64,000 bases of DNA from Podocnemis expansa (taxonomy: Eukaryota > Chordata > Testudines > Podocnemididae): positions 9,467,861-9,531,860 of the forward strand of contig ML681964.1 in assembly GCA_007922195.1 (NCBI GenBank). The letters are read 5' to 3'. The notes under the pieces were generated by a model. That model did no database searches. It was given only the letters and a program-made list of their open reading frames with translations, and had not been told where the DNA came from. Position numbers and translations under genes: made by a program. Positions 48,847 to 59,525 of this stretch are shown one piece after another. Numbering within the stretch: the first letter of the stretch is position 1; each line of letters opens with the position of its first letter.

Positions 48847-49796
48847 CTACTTATATGATAATTTAAATCTTAAGAGCTTAGTTCTTTCGTGCAGTTCTTT
48901 GTAGCTTTAAATCTGAATCAGTGAAGAATTTTCAAAGTAGTACAAAAATTAAAACAAACTCAATGTTTACATAATAACTGCACTAAGAGAACTGTGGTGT
49001 AAAACAGTATGCATAAAGGGATAAACTTTACACTGAACTCCAAAGGTTTAACCACATGAAGAAAGTAGGAGTAAGACCAGTAATATAATGCAGAGTCTTA
49101 CAGCTATGTGGCATTGAAGACAGCTTGCAACAGTCTAGTGAAGATTGGAGAAATGCCACCTTTCCTGTTCCCTACTGGAGGCAAGGATGGGTGCTATGAT
49201 TGTAATAAAGTGTGTTTTTCATACTTACAGAGTACAGCCCGTAGGCTTAAAAGGACCATGTGTTTACATCTTTGCAAAAAAAATTACTTTATCAAATATA
49301 TAAATATTAGAAAATACTAAATTTGCCAGAAACTTTTTAGTCCTTTTCCTTAGACACAAAAAAATATTTTGGTCCAAAATTCTTTAGGCATTAGAAATTC
49401 CTCATTATTATAAAGGTGTTGAAATAACAAGCTTTTTGCAATCTACATGGACTTCTCCCTGCCATGAATTCTGTTATCTCCTGAGTCCTACACCTTTAGC
49501 TATTTGATCTCTGTAGGCTTGCATGATTCATTGTTCCCAGATTATGTCTGATCCTACATGCACTACTGCTTTGGGACTTCTTCTGACCTAATGGAATGCT
49601 GCTCACCTTAGTTTTATTTACTAGCAACTGGCAGGGGTGCATGTTAAGTCTGCTTGAAAAAATTGGGAAGGAGAGGGAATAGTTTTGTAACAGACACCAA
49701 GCTTGTCTTGCCTGTCTCTGAGTTTTGTGATAATAATAAAGAGAGTGATGTGAACAGCTCAGTAAAGATTGAAAGCATAGGTGAGAAAAATTTTCC

Positions 49797-49975
49797 AGAG
49801 GGGGTAGCCATGTTAGTCTGTGCACAGCAAAACTAAGAGTCCTGTGGCACCTTAAAGACTAACAGAGTTCTTCAGGCACAAGCTTTTGTGGCTGAAGTGG
49901 GCTGGAGCCCATGAAAGTTTATGCCTGAAGAAATTTCTTAGTCTTTAAGGTGCCACAGGAATCTCATTGTTTTTG
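49797..49975. repeat. PLE-terminal fold-back 1
   Basis: GGGGTAGCCATGTTAGTCTG starts the left copy. Its inner part (about 49835-49891) is repeated in inverse order at about 49908-49968, around a short GAAGTGGGCTGGAG centre. Both arms carry the shared words CCTGTGGCACCTTAAAGACT / AGTCTTTAAGGTGCCACAGG. Same family as the arms of the 33641-35990 PLE. Confidence 0.85.
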
Positions 49976-50189
49976 GTGAGAGAAATGTGCTTCAAACAAG
50001 AACTAATACAATATATTAGTACTAGCATTGTTCCCATATTAGATATTTCATGACATAAAGCTTCTCTGAAAGGCTTCCAAAGCCAAAAGAATCAGTGAAT
50101 GATCCAGTAGCAGAATCTTGAAAATGTTTATTGGATTGCACCATCTGAACAAGAAGCAGTTTGGTTAATAATCACATTCACCATAGGGG

Positions 50190-50394
50190 TAGCCGTGTTA
50201 ATCTGCATACAGCAAAAACAACAAGAGTCCTGTGGTACCTTATAGACTAACAGATTTCTTTGGGCATAAGCTTTTGTTGGCTCCAACCCACTTCATCAGA
50301 TGTGAAATGGGATGGAGCCCACAAAAGCTTATGCCTGAAGAAATCTGTTAGTCTATAAGGTACCACAGGACTCTCGTTGTTTTTTCATATTCAC
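50190..50394. repeat. PLE-terminal fold-back 2, best preserved
   Basis: The left arm, about 50213-50289, and the right arm, about 50311-50390, are inverted copies differing at only a handful of about 75 positions. Examples are AGTCCTGTGGTACCTTATAG on the left and CTATAAGGTACCACAGGACT on the right. The centre is CTTCATCAGATGTGAAATGG. It provides the empty-site sequences used to define MITE copies 4 and 5. Confidence 0.9.
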
Positions 50395-50984
50395 TATGTG
50401 GGCAGGGACCATCAAACATGAATGCCAAAGCAAACAAAGCAAAACCACTAAGTTCAGAAAGGACAAAAAGAACAGAAGATTTGTTGAAAATAATAGTCCC
50501 TAATTCATGTCAATAATACCTTTCCAGAAGGTTCTCACTGTCCCTTTCAGACTATCATATTAAAGATTAGAAGACTGACAAATAATAAAATGCAATCATT
50601 CTATGCCCGCATCCTATAGCTATTATATAGGTGACAGCTTTTAGGAGGGATATTAATCAAATTCCAGCCTGAGCAGGGGCATCGCTGGTGCTGGGCTTAC
50701 AGGGCTTGAGCCCCAAGTCCCAGCGCCAGATCCCTGGGTCTGCCATGGCGGCAGCTGCAGTGGTGACATACTTAAAGCCTGCAAGCCCTGAATCCTGGTG
50801 CCCAAACCCTGGGTATTTTTACAGACTAGGGGCACTCCTGAACCTGAGTAATTAGTCTGCACATCTACATCCATTCTATAGTTTAAATTGGAGAATTTCA
50901 CTTTCTCTACTGCTCAGTATGGAGTTTGGTTAAGACACTCAGGTTAGCACTCCTGGATTTTGCAAAAAAAAATCTTTATTACCA

Positions 50985-51116
50985 TCACTGGAGGTTTTAA
51001 AGAATAGGTTAGATATAGCTCTGTCAGGGACTGTCTAGGTATAATTAGTCCTGCCTCAGTGTGAGGACATGACTTCTTTAGGGTCCTTCCAGTTCTGCAT
51101 TTTTATGGTTCTGTAG
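50985..51116 (+). mobile_element. CR1 LINE 3' end, diverged
   Basis: ACTGGAGGTTTTAAAGAATA, GATATAGCTCTGTCAGGGAC, TTAGGGTCCTTCCAGTTCTG and a final TTTTATGGTTCTGTAG tail mark a CR1 3' end. Confidence 0.8.
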
Positions 51117-51771
51117 CAGAGATGACCATTGTTTGATGTCACAACCTACATGCAGCACTTGCAAGAGCACAGTTCCACTTCATCTCCTGTGGGATATTGG
51201 TTTAACACTTAACTGGAGGGAAGAATGCCAGAAATTGAGCATCCAAGCCATTTCTTATATTTGACTTTATTTGGTTGGCTTCCTTCACAGTCTTGCCGAG
51301 CCCTACTTATCTGATGAGACGTAATACAGTCATAAATTAAAACAGCACCGTGTAGCTATTTTTAAAACACAGACTTGGAACCATGATCAGACTAGCCAAC
51401 TTATTGCTATATATTTCACTGCTCCAGACTACAGTTTAGTTTCAATCCTATCCCTCTGTAAAATATTGGACTATACACTGTAGGAGCTAGAGATGGTCTT
51501 CTGGTAACACCAAGAACAGACTTTGCCACTCTTTCCTTACATAAAGTTCAAAGTCCTTCACATATGAACTATTGTACTTCCCCCGGATGGGTCTTGTAAT
51601 CTAGACTGCTCTTCTAAATTGACTCTGGGAGAATGTAACATACAGGAAAAGTATTTCCCTTTCAAGAGAAGTCTTTTTCTCATATAAGGCCTTGCTGACT
51701 TCCAAACACAAATCAGAGATATCTAAATTTGATTTTGATCAGAAAACAACAACATAGGTATCAGTGGAGCT

Positions 51772-51892
51772 CGGATGACCAGATGTCCTGATTTTATAGT
51801 GACAGACCTAATATTCTGTGATTTCACTTACATAGGCACCTATTGTCCCCCACCCCATCCTGATTTTTCATGCTTGCTATACGATCATTTTA
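51772..51892. mobile_element. short non-autonomous DNA transposon
   Basis: CGGATGACCAGATGTCCTGA at the left and TGCTTGCTATACGATCATTT at the right are decayed forms of the GGTGACCAGAT inverted terminus of a widespread reptile element. The direct repeat AGTGGAGCT lies at 51763-51771 and 51893-51901, giving an 8-9 bp target duplication. 121 bp, non-coding. Confidence 0.75.
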
Positions 51893-52133
51893 AGTGGAGC
51901 TAGCTACACCATGCCCTGCCCCGTTAATGTACCACAAACATAAGCATGAGACATTCCCTCTAAATGAGACATGCCTTTTTAATCTCCTTTTTAGGCAGGT
52001 AATGTTCAAAATCTGAGCTAGAAAGTAAATAATTAAAACTAAACTAAAATAAAAATTAATAGTAAATACATAGAAAACTTTACATATTGTATTGCAAAGT
52101 AACTTTATTAAAATATGCTTCATAGGTTTCAGG

Positions 52134-52671
52134 CATGGCTGTCCTGGGGGTGGTGGTGAGAGGAGCAATCGTTCCTGGTCCCACGGTTCCATGGGCCATG
52201 AGCTGTCCTGCCATGAGCAGGGAAGTGTGGGGCCCACACTGCTGCCCCCCACAGCCCAGCTATCCTCTGCCCCCTCCCTGCTGCCTTTGGCGAGGAGCTC
52301 AAGGCAGCAGTGAAGGGGGAGTGGGAGCGGAGAGCCACCCTCTGCTTTGGGCTGGCTTGTCCCGCCCCCAGGGCAGGGAACAGCTGGTCCAGAGGCGGAG
52401 CAGGCCAGCCCAGAAACCAGGCTCTGCTCTTTTGCCTCTCCCCTGGGCCAGCTGTTCCACCCTAGGGGCAGAGAGGGCCAGCCCAGAGGCAGTGCAGGAA
52501 AGCAGAGTCCAGCCCCTAGACTGTCCCACTCCGCCTCTGGCTCAGGGGAGGGACAAGAGTGCAGGACCAGCCTCTGGGCGAGCCCTATCCTACAAGTGTG
52601 TGGGGGGCTCACCTGGGGAGGGCCTCCACAGGTCAGTTGTTCTGGTCTCCTAACCCCCTAGGGAAGGCCCT
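52134..52671. mobile_element. GC-rich insertion of unknown family
   Basis: A GC-rich block in AT-rich flanks, bounded by the 9-bp direct repeat GGTTTCAGG (52125-52133 and 52672-52680). The interior has several related GGCCAGCCCAGA-type words on both strands. No terminal inverted repeat is obvious and there is no recognisable protein. The long ORFs here (for example 51890-52612, minus) are composition artefacts running into AT-rich DNA. Confidence 0.5.
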
Positions 52672-53426
52672 GGTTTCAGGTGACTAGCAACACAATGAGA
52701 TGGCCTATTTCTACATAGCTACCGTCTTGTCTCTCTCTTTTCCTCCTTCCCACCAAAAACATCTGACAGACATATTGCTTAGCCAGCTAACAATTAGAAA
52801 CTGAAAAACACACCTGTCCAGATAATGTTTCTACTCATAAGGCATGCCACATGCCAGTAGTTTAACATATGGCTTTTTAGAAAGGTATACAATAGAGGAA
52901 AACAGAGGGAGAGTCCAAGCGTAGTTTCAAAAAAAGTTATTTTCCATTCCATTAGTTTTCTTTTCTAATTTTCTCTCTTTTTCTTTTTCCCCCACATTGA
53001 CCTCCACTTCATCCAATACATAGATGTACATTAAGGGGGTTGTTCTAATAGATTCATTTAGAAGTCTACTTACAGCAACTTTAAATCTAGAAAATGATCC
53101 TTGTGGGTTTTTTTGGTGAACTTGTTACATTTTACTTATTTATAAAAATGCTTTTCTTCAGGAGGTTCCCAGAGTACTTTTTGTTGGCTAATGAACTACC
53201 TCTTTAGTATCTTTATACTGAAGAAAAATGTTGCTTTAAAAAAAATGTCTACCCATTGCCTAATGAAGATGAAATGTAGAAATAATGTGTAGCTATTGAG
53301 AACATCAATTGTGTTGATTATATGCAGTTTATACAAATATTCTTACATAATACTGCATTCCTGATTTTTAGTATAGATCCTGATACATATTACTAACAAA
53401 TATAAACATAGGTCTCTGCCCAATTT

Positions 53427-53528
53427 AGAGCCAAAATCTGCTCTACATTACACCAATGTAAATTTAGAATAGCTCCAAAGGAGTTGGTCTGAATTTATAT
53501 CAGCATAGCTGAGAGCAGAATTTGGTCA
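53427..53528. repeat. palindromic amniote MITE-like repeat
   Basis: AGAGCCAAAATCTGCTCTAC at the left pairs with GAGAGCAGAATTTGGTCATT at the right. The centre, AGCTCCAAAGGAGTT, is also self-complementary. This is a decayed full palindrome of about 100 bp, of a type frequent in turtles and other amniotes. Confidence 0.7.
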
Positions 53529-56500
53529 TTAGTTGTATTTTTCTGTTTTTCTGTTGCAAACACAAACCATATATTAATATTAATAAGTCAATATATTCAC
53601 AATGTTTAGTGATATATACTGGGGAAAAATTATATAGCCTCCTTGATATAACCAGAACAGAAATTTGGTTAGATTCGTAGGAAAATACCCCACTGAAAAC
53701 CCAAGAGTTTTTCCTGGGTGAATCTCTGTTTGGCTCACTGTTTTATACCCTTCTCGTACACATTTTAAAAACATAGATAAGCTGCTTTTCTAGACTCTGG
53801 ATTTTTCTACATGTAACCCTCTCGTTAAGCTTTATAATCTGCTGCAGAATGCAATAATCCCGGGAAGTGAGGTGAATGAGGATGGAGAGAGTTCAAAATG
53901 ATTCAAAAGCTAAAATTAGTAGTTAAACTTTGTCACTTATTCAATCTCAATATTATAATTACAATAGTAATAATAAACAGTGTGCCCATGTATAGGACTG
54001 TTTTCAAAAAGTGTTATGGGCCCAATTATGGCAACCTAATCAAAGGGGCTACTCACAGGAGTAAAAATCGCACAATGGGGTCCTGTTTTATGTATAAGCT
54101 AATCCAACAAAACAAACAAATGTTAAGACGGGAGTAGAAGTTGAGGCCAGCTAAAGTAATTTAAGATTTTTGCAACTGCCCCCAAAACAAACATTATAAT
54201 CCAGAAAATTCGTAATTAAATTTAAAAGAATCCAAATTTCTTAAAATCTGGAAATGCAAGTTAAGGTACCCGAACAACCTTAACTCTGATCTGTAGTGAC
54301 ACCATATAACAGCTAAAAAATTACTGTAGACAAATATTATTATTTATGGTCCTACAAATTAAACTGGATTGGAATGATTTTTAGTGACATCAAACTTCTT
54401 CTGTTTTGTCCCCTCATGGTGTCACTGCAGGACCCTTTGTTATGGACCATCTTATTATTAAAAATAATGCATAAATGTAGTTAAATATAAGAATCTTGGG
54501 ACATATGTAAAAAGACCTGGAAATGATCCTAAAGAGTGGAGATTATGATCTAATGGGGCTTAATGAAACATGGTGGGATGAATGTTATTATTGATGGGTA
54601 TCATAATCTATATCAAAAAGAAGATAAAAGGAAAAATAGGTCACTGTTTTTTCAAAAGCACTTACAGTGCCCTGAAACTAACACACCACAGTGAGGAGAG
54701 GCAGGATGATATTCTGTAGGTAAAGATGCAAAAAATGAAAATCAAAGGATGAACAATGAGCATCTGCTATGGCATACCATGTCTGACAGAGAAAAGGAAA
54801 TCCATTTTATCATTTCTGAACTTTACGCTTCTCCCCAGTGTTATTTGGCACACACATACCGAAGTGATGGATGTTAGAAACACAACAGGTAGATGGATAC
54901 CTGAGGTTTAATCAATATAGTGTTCTCAAAATTCAGGGCACCATGCTCAGAAGAGATTTTAACTAACCAATATTTATGAGCCAGACAGCAGTCAAGATCC
55001 TAAATAGAATGGAAATCAGCCGTGATCATTTTTAAAGAAATAGAAGAGTGTAAGGGAAAGCAGCTGCCACTGCTCTGCTAACATCTGAGAGAGAAACCCT
55101 CCTTTCCTTTATTGGGGTTTGGGGAAGCACTGCTCTTTCAGATCCTCCCCTTCCACCATTCTTGGTAAGGTGAGTACTCACCAGCCAGAGGAAGCTGAAG
55201 TGTGTTGGGGAGGGAGTGGAAAGGGAGTGCAGATTGATTGCAAATATATGAAGAGAGAAGTATTGAGTTTATAAGTGGCAATGGCAGTGGATTCAATTGC
55301 ACAAAATTGGTTCCAAAAATTCATAGCTGGGACTTCATCACAGTTTACTTTGCTGATGTGCAGTTGCCTTGAATAGACCTGAGATATTTCTATGAAATAT
55401 TTTGCAAGAAAACATAGGAGAGAAGCTGTTGTTTTGCTCTGGTTTAAAACTGAAAGTGATGTAGGAAAGAGGTGAAAGAGATTTTTCTCTAACTATATTT
55501 TGTCCACATGGTTATGAAGTTTTAAGATGCACAACCCCTACAGCATGCCATTTAATAGAAACACAACAAGGCTACGTAGGTGGTTGCGTGGGTGATGTCT
55601 CATTCAACAGCAGGGTTATTTAATGTGAAAACAGCTAGGCTGCCCCAGAAGTGTGTAAGAACAAGTAAATCTGTTAAAAAGCTAGCAAGGGAGCAATAAG
55701 CAGTATTTTACAGCAGCAGCAGCAGCAGCAGCTATTAAATAGGCCATGCACACAGGCATCTAAACCACTTACTTCCAGAAAACCTGCCAAACCCACCTTT
55801 GCTATGGGTTTTGAGCCTGAAAAATGCTGAGCTCGCTTGGTCTGATTCGGCAGTCCACCTAAAGTTTACCTTGAAGTCAGCAGGACTATTCACTATAAGT
55901 AACTGCTTTGCTGGATTGGACCAGAGTACCCAGGAATAGCTGAAGAAATCCCATTTTGTTGAGGGTTGCTATTTGAATACAGTAGTTATGCAGGTTATTA
56001 GTTTACTGATTCAGTTGTGAACCACAGGAAAACGTCACAATTCAAATCCAATGAAGGGTTTTTACTTTTAAAGGTGTTTTTGGTGTGTGATCATTATTAG
56101 AGGAGAGTGACCAGGAAGTGGACGTATAAGGACTCCACTTCACCTCTAAGATGTGTAAAGAAAAGAATGGAAACACTATCTGGCCAGCAGAAGACAAACA
56201 GTATCAGTTACTGTGGATTGCTTATGAGAGCTATGTTGAGCCATTCTATGCTACTGCTAAATGCACATAAACTGATTATAAATGCATATAATCTGAAGAA
56301 AAACAAACAAACAAACAAACAACCCCCCCAAACAAACACAAAAATATGCCCCCCCCAGTTAATTACCTGTAATTGTTCTTCAAAATGCAATAGAGAGGTC
56401 TATTCTACTCAGCTGTGTTTGCACCCAGCAAAACTAGAGCCAGATAATTTTACCTAGCAATACTTATAGGGTGGGCACTCATGCCCTGTGGCCATAGGCC

Positions 56501-56977
56501 TTTTTCTGGCCATGTAAGGTTAGTGTCTTCTCAACCTCCTCAGTCAGATCCTTTGCACTAAATGTTAGAGATACAGGAGCTAATGCAGATGGGGCAGAGT
56601 GTGGCCCATATCTGCATCACATCTTGAAGAACAACAGTTAGAGACAGGTGAAGGTTTTTTTCTTTTGATTGATGCAGCTGTGTACTCTAATGATGTGATT
56701 CACAAGTAGCACTCCTAAGCAGTGGGGACTGGAGTCTATTTAAACAAAGACTGCAGGATTTCCTTTCCAAAGTTTTCATCTGGCCTGAAAGCAGCTGTAA
56801 TAACAGCAGTGTGTTAAGCTAGGCATCAAGGACCAAGTGGCAACCCTGAAAATGTCCAGTTTAGGAATGTCACTTAGGAGTGCCAGTGACATTGCCTGGT
56901 CTCTTGTGGAATAAGCTTGCAGCCTTTGAGGAGGTGTAGCCACCGTGAGCTCTGTTCTTTGCTGCCATGGCGCACAG
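53529..56977. other. presumed KCNH8 intron, no gene seen
   Basis: Non-coding. Contains (CAG)7 at 55711-55732 and a short (AAAC)n tract near 56301-56321. No exon recognised. Confidence 0.45.
55711..55732 (+). repeat. (CAG)7 microsatellite
   Basis: Seven CAG units, not within any supported reading frame. Confidence 0.92.
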
Positions 56978-57178
56978 GTTCCAAAGGAGTAGCCGTGTTA
57001 AGTCTAGTTCAGCAAAACAAACAAGGAGTCCAGTGGCACTTAAAGACTAAAAAAAATTATTTATTGCGTAAAAATGTGGAAGACTTCATGGGTGACATGC
57101 AAATTTGTGAAGTGTTCCATATTTTTATGCAATAAATACATCTGATACTCTTTAAGTGCCACAGGACTCCTTGTTCAT
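56978..57178. repeat. PLE-terminal fold-back 3
   Basis: GTTCCAAAGGAGTAGCCGTG opens the left copy. Its inner part at about 57019-57080 (GAGTCCAGTGGCACTTAAAG, TTATTTATTGCGTAAAAATG) is inverted at about 57114-57176 (CATATTTTTATGCAATAAAT, CTTTAAGTGCCACAGGACTC). This is the TTATTGCATGAG-type subfamily, as at 37641 and 41415, rather than that of fold-backs 1 and 2. Confidence 0.8.
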
Positions 57179-57279
57179 GATCATCCAACACATCCAGGTC
57201 TTTCTCCTCCTCTGTCATTTTCAACTTACAAGTCCCGAACTTATAGCAAAAATTCTTGTTAGTCTTTAAATGCATGATC

Positions 57280-57665
57280 TTGCACTATTAAATTTTATCC
57301 CATTTCTTTTACTCCCATTTTCAAAGTTGTCTAGATCTTCATGTATGATACTGAAGTCATCACCTATATTAACAATATCACCCAACTTTGTGTCATCTGC
57401 AAATTTTATTAGCATAATACACTTTTTGTACCAAGGTCAATAATAAAAATGTTACTGGATTGGTCCCAAGACAAATCCCTGAGGAACTCTACTAGTTACC
57501 TCTCTCCAGCCTGACAGTTCACCCTTCAGCATGATCTGCTGTAGTCTCACCTTTAACCAGTAACTCTTTATTTCTAATATTAATTCCTATCTTCTCTAAA
57601 GTCACCAATTATTTCCAGTATGGAACTGTATCAAATGTCTTACTGAAATCCAGCTAGATTATACA
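57280..57665. repeat. LINE-like interspersed repeat, family uncertain
   Basis: Contains CAACTTTGTGTCATCTGCAA, AAATCCCTGAGGAACTCTAC and TGTCTTACTGAAATCCAG, words I associate with an abundant amniote LINE segment of the CR1/L3 type. Orientation and exact family are uncertain. An (AAAC)n array follows directly. Confidence 0.5.
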
Positions 57666-57685
57666 CAGTGCATTTATTTTGTTAA

Positions 57686-57796
57686 AAACAAACAAACAAA
57701 CAAACAAACAAACAAACAAACAAACAAACAAACAAACAAANNNNNNNNNNAAACAAACAAACAAACAAACAAACAAACAAACAAACAAACAAACAA
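57686..57796. repeat. (AAAC)n microsatellite interrupted by a 10-N gap
   Basis: Pure (AAAC) units run into ten N (57741-57750) and resume in the same motif. True length is unknown. The minus-strand ORF here with a repeating LFVC pattern is simply a translation of the tetranucleotide. Confidence 0.95.
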
Positions 57797-58074
57797 AAAA
57801 AGAAGAATCAGGATGCCATGACATGATCCACCTTTTGTAAAAACCACACTGTATTTTATTCCAGTTACCATTAGTGCTATGTCCTTAACTACTTTCTCTT
57901 TCAAAATTTGTTCCTGGAATAACTGGAACTGGAAGAAGAGCATGCAGGAATTCTGACTGCCAGATCAGGTGAAAGGTCTGGTCAAGGAGCCCAGAATGAG
58001 ATCCCTTCAAGGGCAAAACAGTTGGCATATTTTTGTTGTCTCATACAGGTGAACAAGTGAGTTGCTGGGATGCC

Positions 58075-59525
58075 ACTAAATCAAAAATGGATTACAGGAT
58101 ACTAGGCTTCAGGGATCATTCATGATTCAGGTAGAAATTTTGTTGAGGTAATCTATCAGGTGAGTCTGGATCTCAGGTAAGTGATGGACCATGTAGGTAA
58201 AATTTTCCTCAATGTAAAACAGCCAGAGCCTGATCACTTCCTGACACAGCATGTTTGAGTGTGCCCCCTTGCGTCCATTTACAGGATATATCACAGTAGT
58301 GTTGTCAGTAAGGGAATGCATGGCCACATCCCTGATGTGATCTTGAAAGGCCAGACAGGCATTGTAGATGGTCCAGTCTTAGGATGCTGATATGCAGTGA
58401 AGTTTCCTGCATTGACCACGGGCCTTGAACTTTCAGTGATCCTAAATGCTCTCCCCATCCCTGACAACAGACCTAGCTGGCAGGGACTGAGTGAAAGGGA
58501 CACCCTGATGCATGTTGTCCTGGACTTTGTCCCACAATAAGGAGCCCAGAACTGGCAGAAGTCGTCAGACCAGTCTGCCTAAGGGATGATGATTCAGATA
58601 ACAAACTGACTTCATCACATCTCAAGAAGACATAGGCCAAGCCTGGCATGCAACCATATGGCCTAGCAACCTTAGACATACTCAGGCAGAGGTCTTCCTC
58701 CCCATTAATTCTATTCCCTTGGACTCTTTGTCCTTAAAGTTGGTCCTTTACTTTCCTGCCCATGCCTTCTCATTTCCTGCAGTAACCACTGGACAGTTAT
58801 GGACCAGATGGGAGTGGGAGCCTTCAATACCCTGCGTGGTAATTTCTCTTAACCTCACATGATTCAGAAAACCATTTCTCTGAACACTTTAATGTGGGAG
58901 GCAATGAATCTGAAATATTCCAAAGGGCCTTTGCAGGCTCCAAAAGAGCACAATTTATCAGGAGGCCTCTCTCCCTGGATATAATGATTGGCAAATGCCC
59001 AATATCTTATGTGTATTCTTACCCAACATAACAGCCATATGCCTTAGGAGGTTCCAGTAAACCTTAAAGTCCTCGGGCATTGAAGCAGAGAGGGAGTCCA
59101 ATACAATTGAGTCATTCATCGTGGGCAAGGAGGTAGTTCACTGCACCAATGACAGGCACCATTCTTGAAGCACGGGATCTGGTCAGATTAGCCTTGGAGG
59201 TCCAGGATGAATGAACTCAGTGGCTGCTCTCAGTTGGTATGGTTTGGGAGTGGGACCCACTCTTGTCCTGGGGCAGGCTGATGAGTGGGACCTCAAGGAC
59301 CAAGGAGTGTTCCAAGGAGGCCAGCAGATAACGCATTGATGCCCAGTAGGTACTGGGCCAAGAGCTGACTGAAGGACAGGTACTGATCTCAGTACTGATG
59401 TTGATCCAATGGGCAATATCTGGTGCCTATCTGACAATGAGTGGGAGGAAGACTCTGATCTGGATCTTGAGGAGTCCCAGAGACTGTCTGGTGACAGCAA
59501 GGGAGCCCTGATGGGGCAGAACTAG
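58075..59525 (-). mobile_element. DIRS-type retrotransposon fragment (RNase H and gag-like pieces)
   Basis: Reading leftward, 58327-58127 encodes HSLTDNTTVIYPVNGRKGAH followed by LCQEVIRLW and HHLPEIQTHLIDYLNK. This resembles the RNase H domain of DIRS/YR retrotransposons, whose signature is a DNTTV strand and a later HLPG...AD segment. Just upstream (58503-58330, shifted frames) lies a piece resembling the start of the same domain. Further upstream, 59500-59183 is Ser/Pro-rich and possibly gag-like. No tyrosine recombinase or intact RT was found. Several stops and frameshifts are present and the copy is inactive. Domain identity is by recognition. Confidence 0.65.

Noticed and set aside
51890..52612. 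240-codon minus-strand ORF
   Set aside because: It crosses the boundary of a GC-rich insertion into AT-rich flank, so it is a chance fusion of unrelated sequence.
57674..57943. Minus-strand ORF with repeated LFVC units
   Set aside because: Frame through the (AAAC)n microsatellite and N gap; not a protein.
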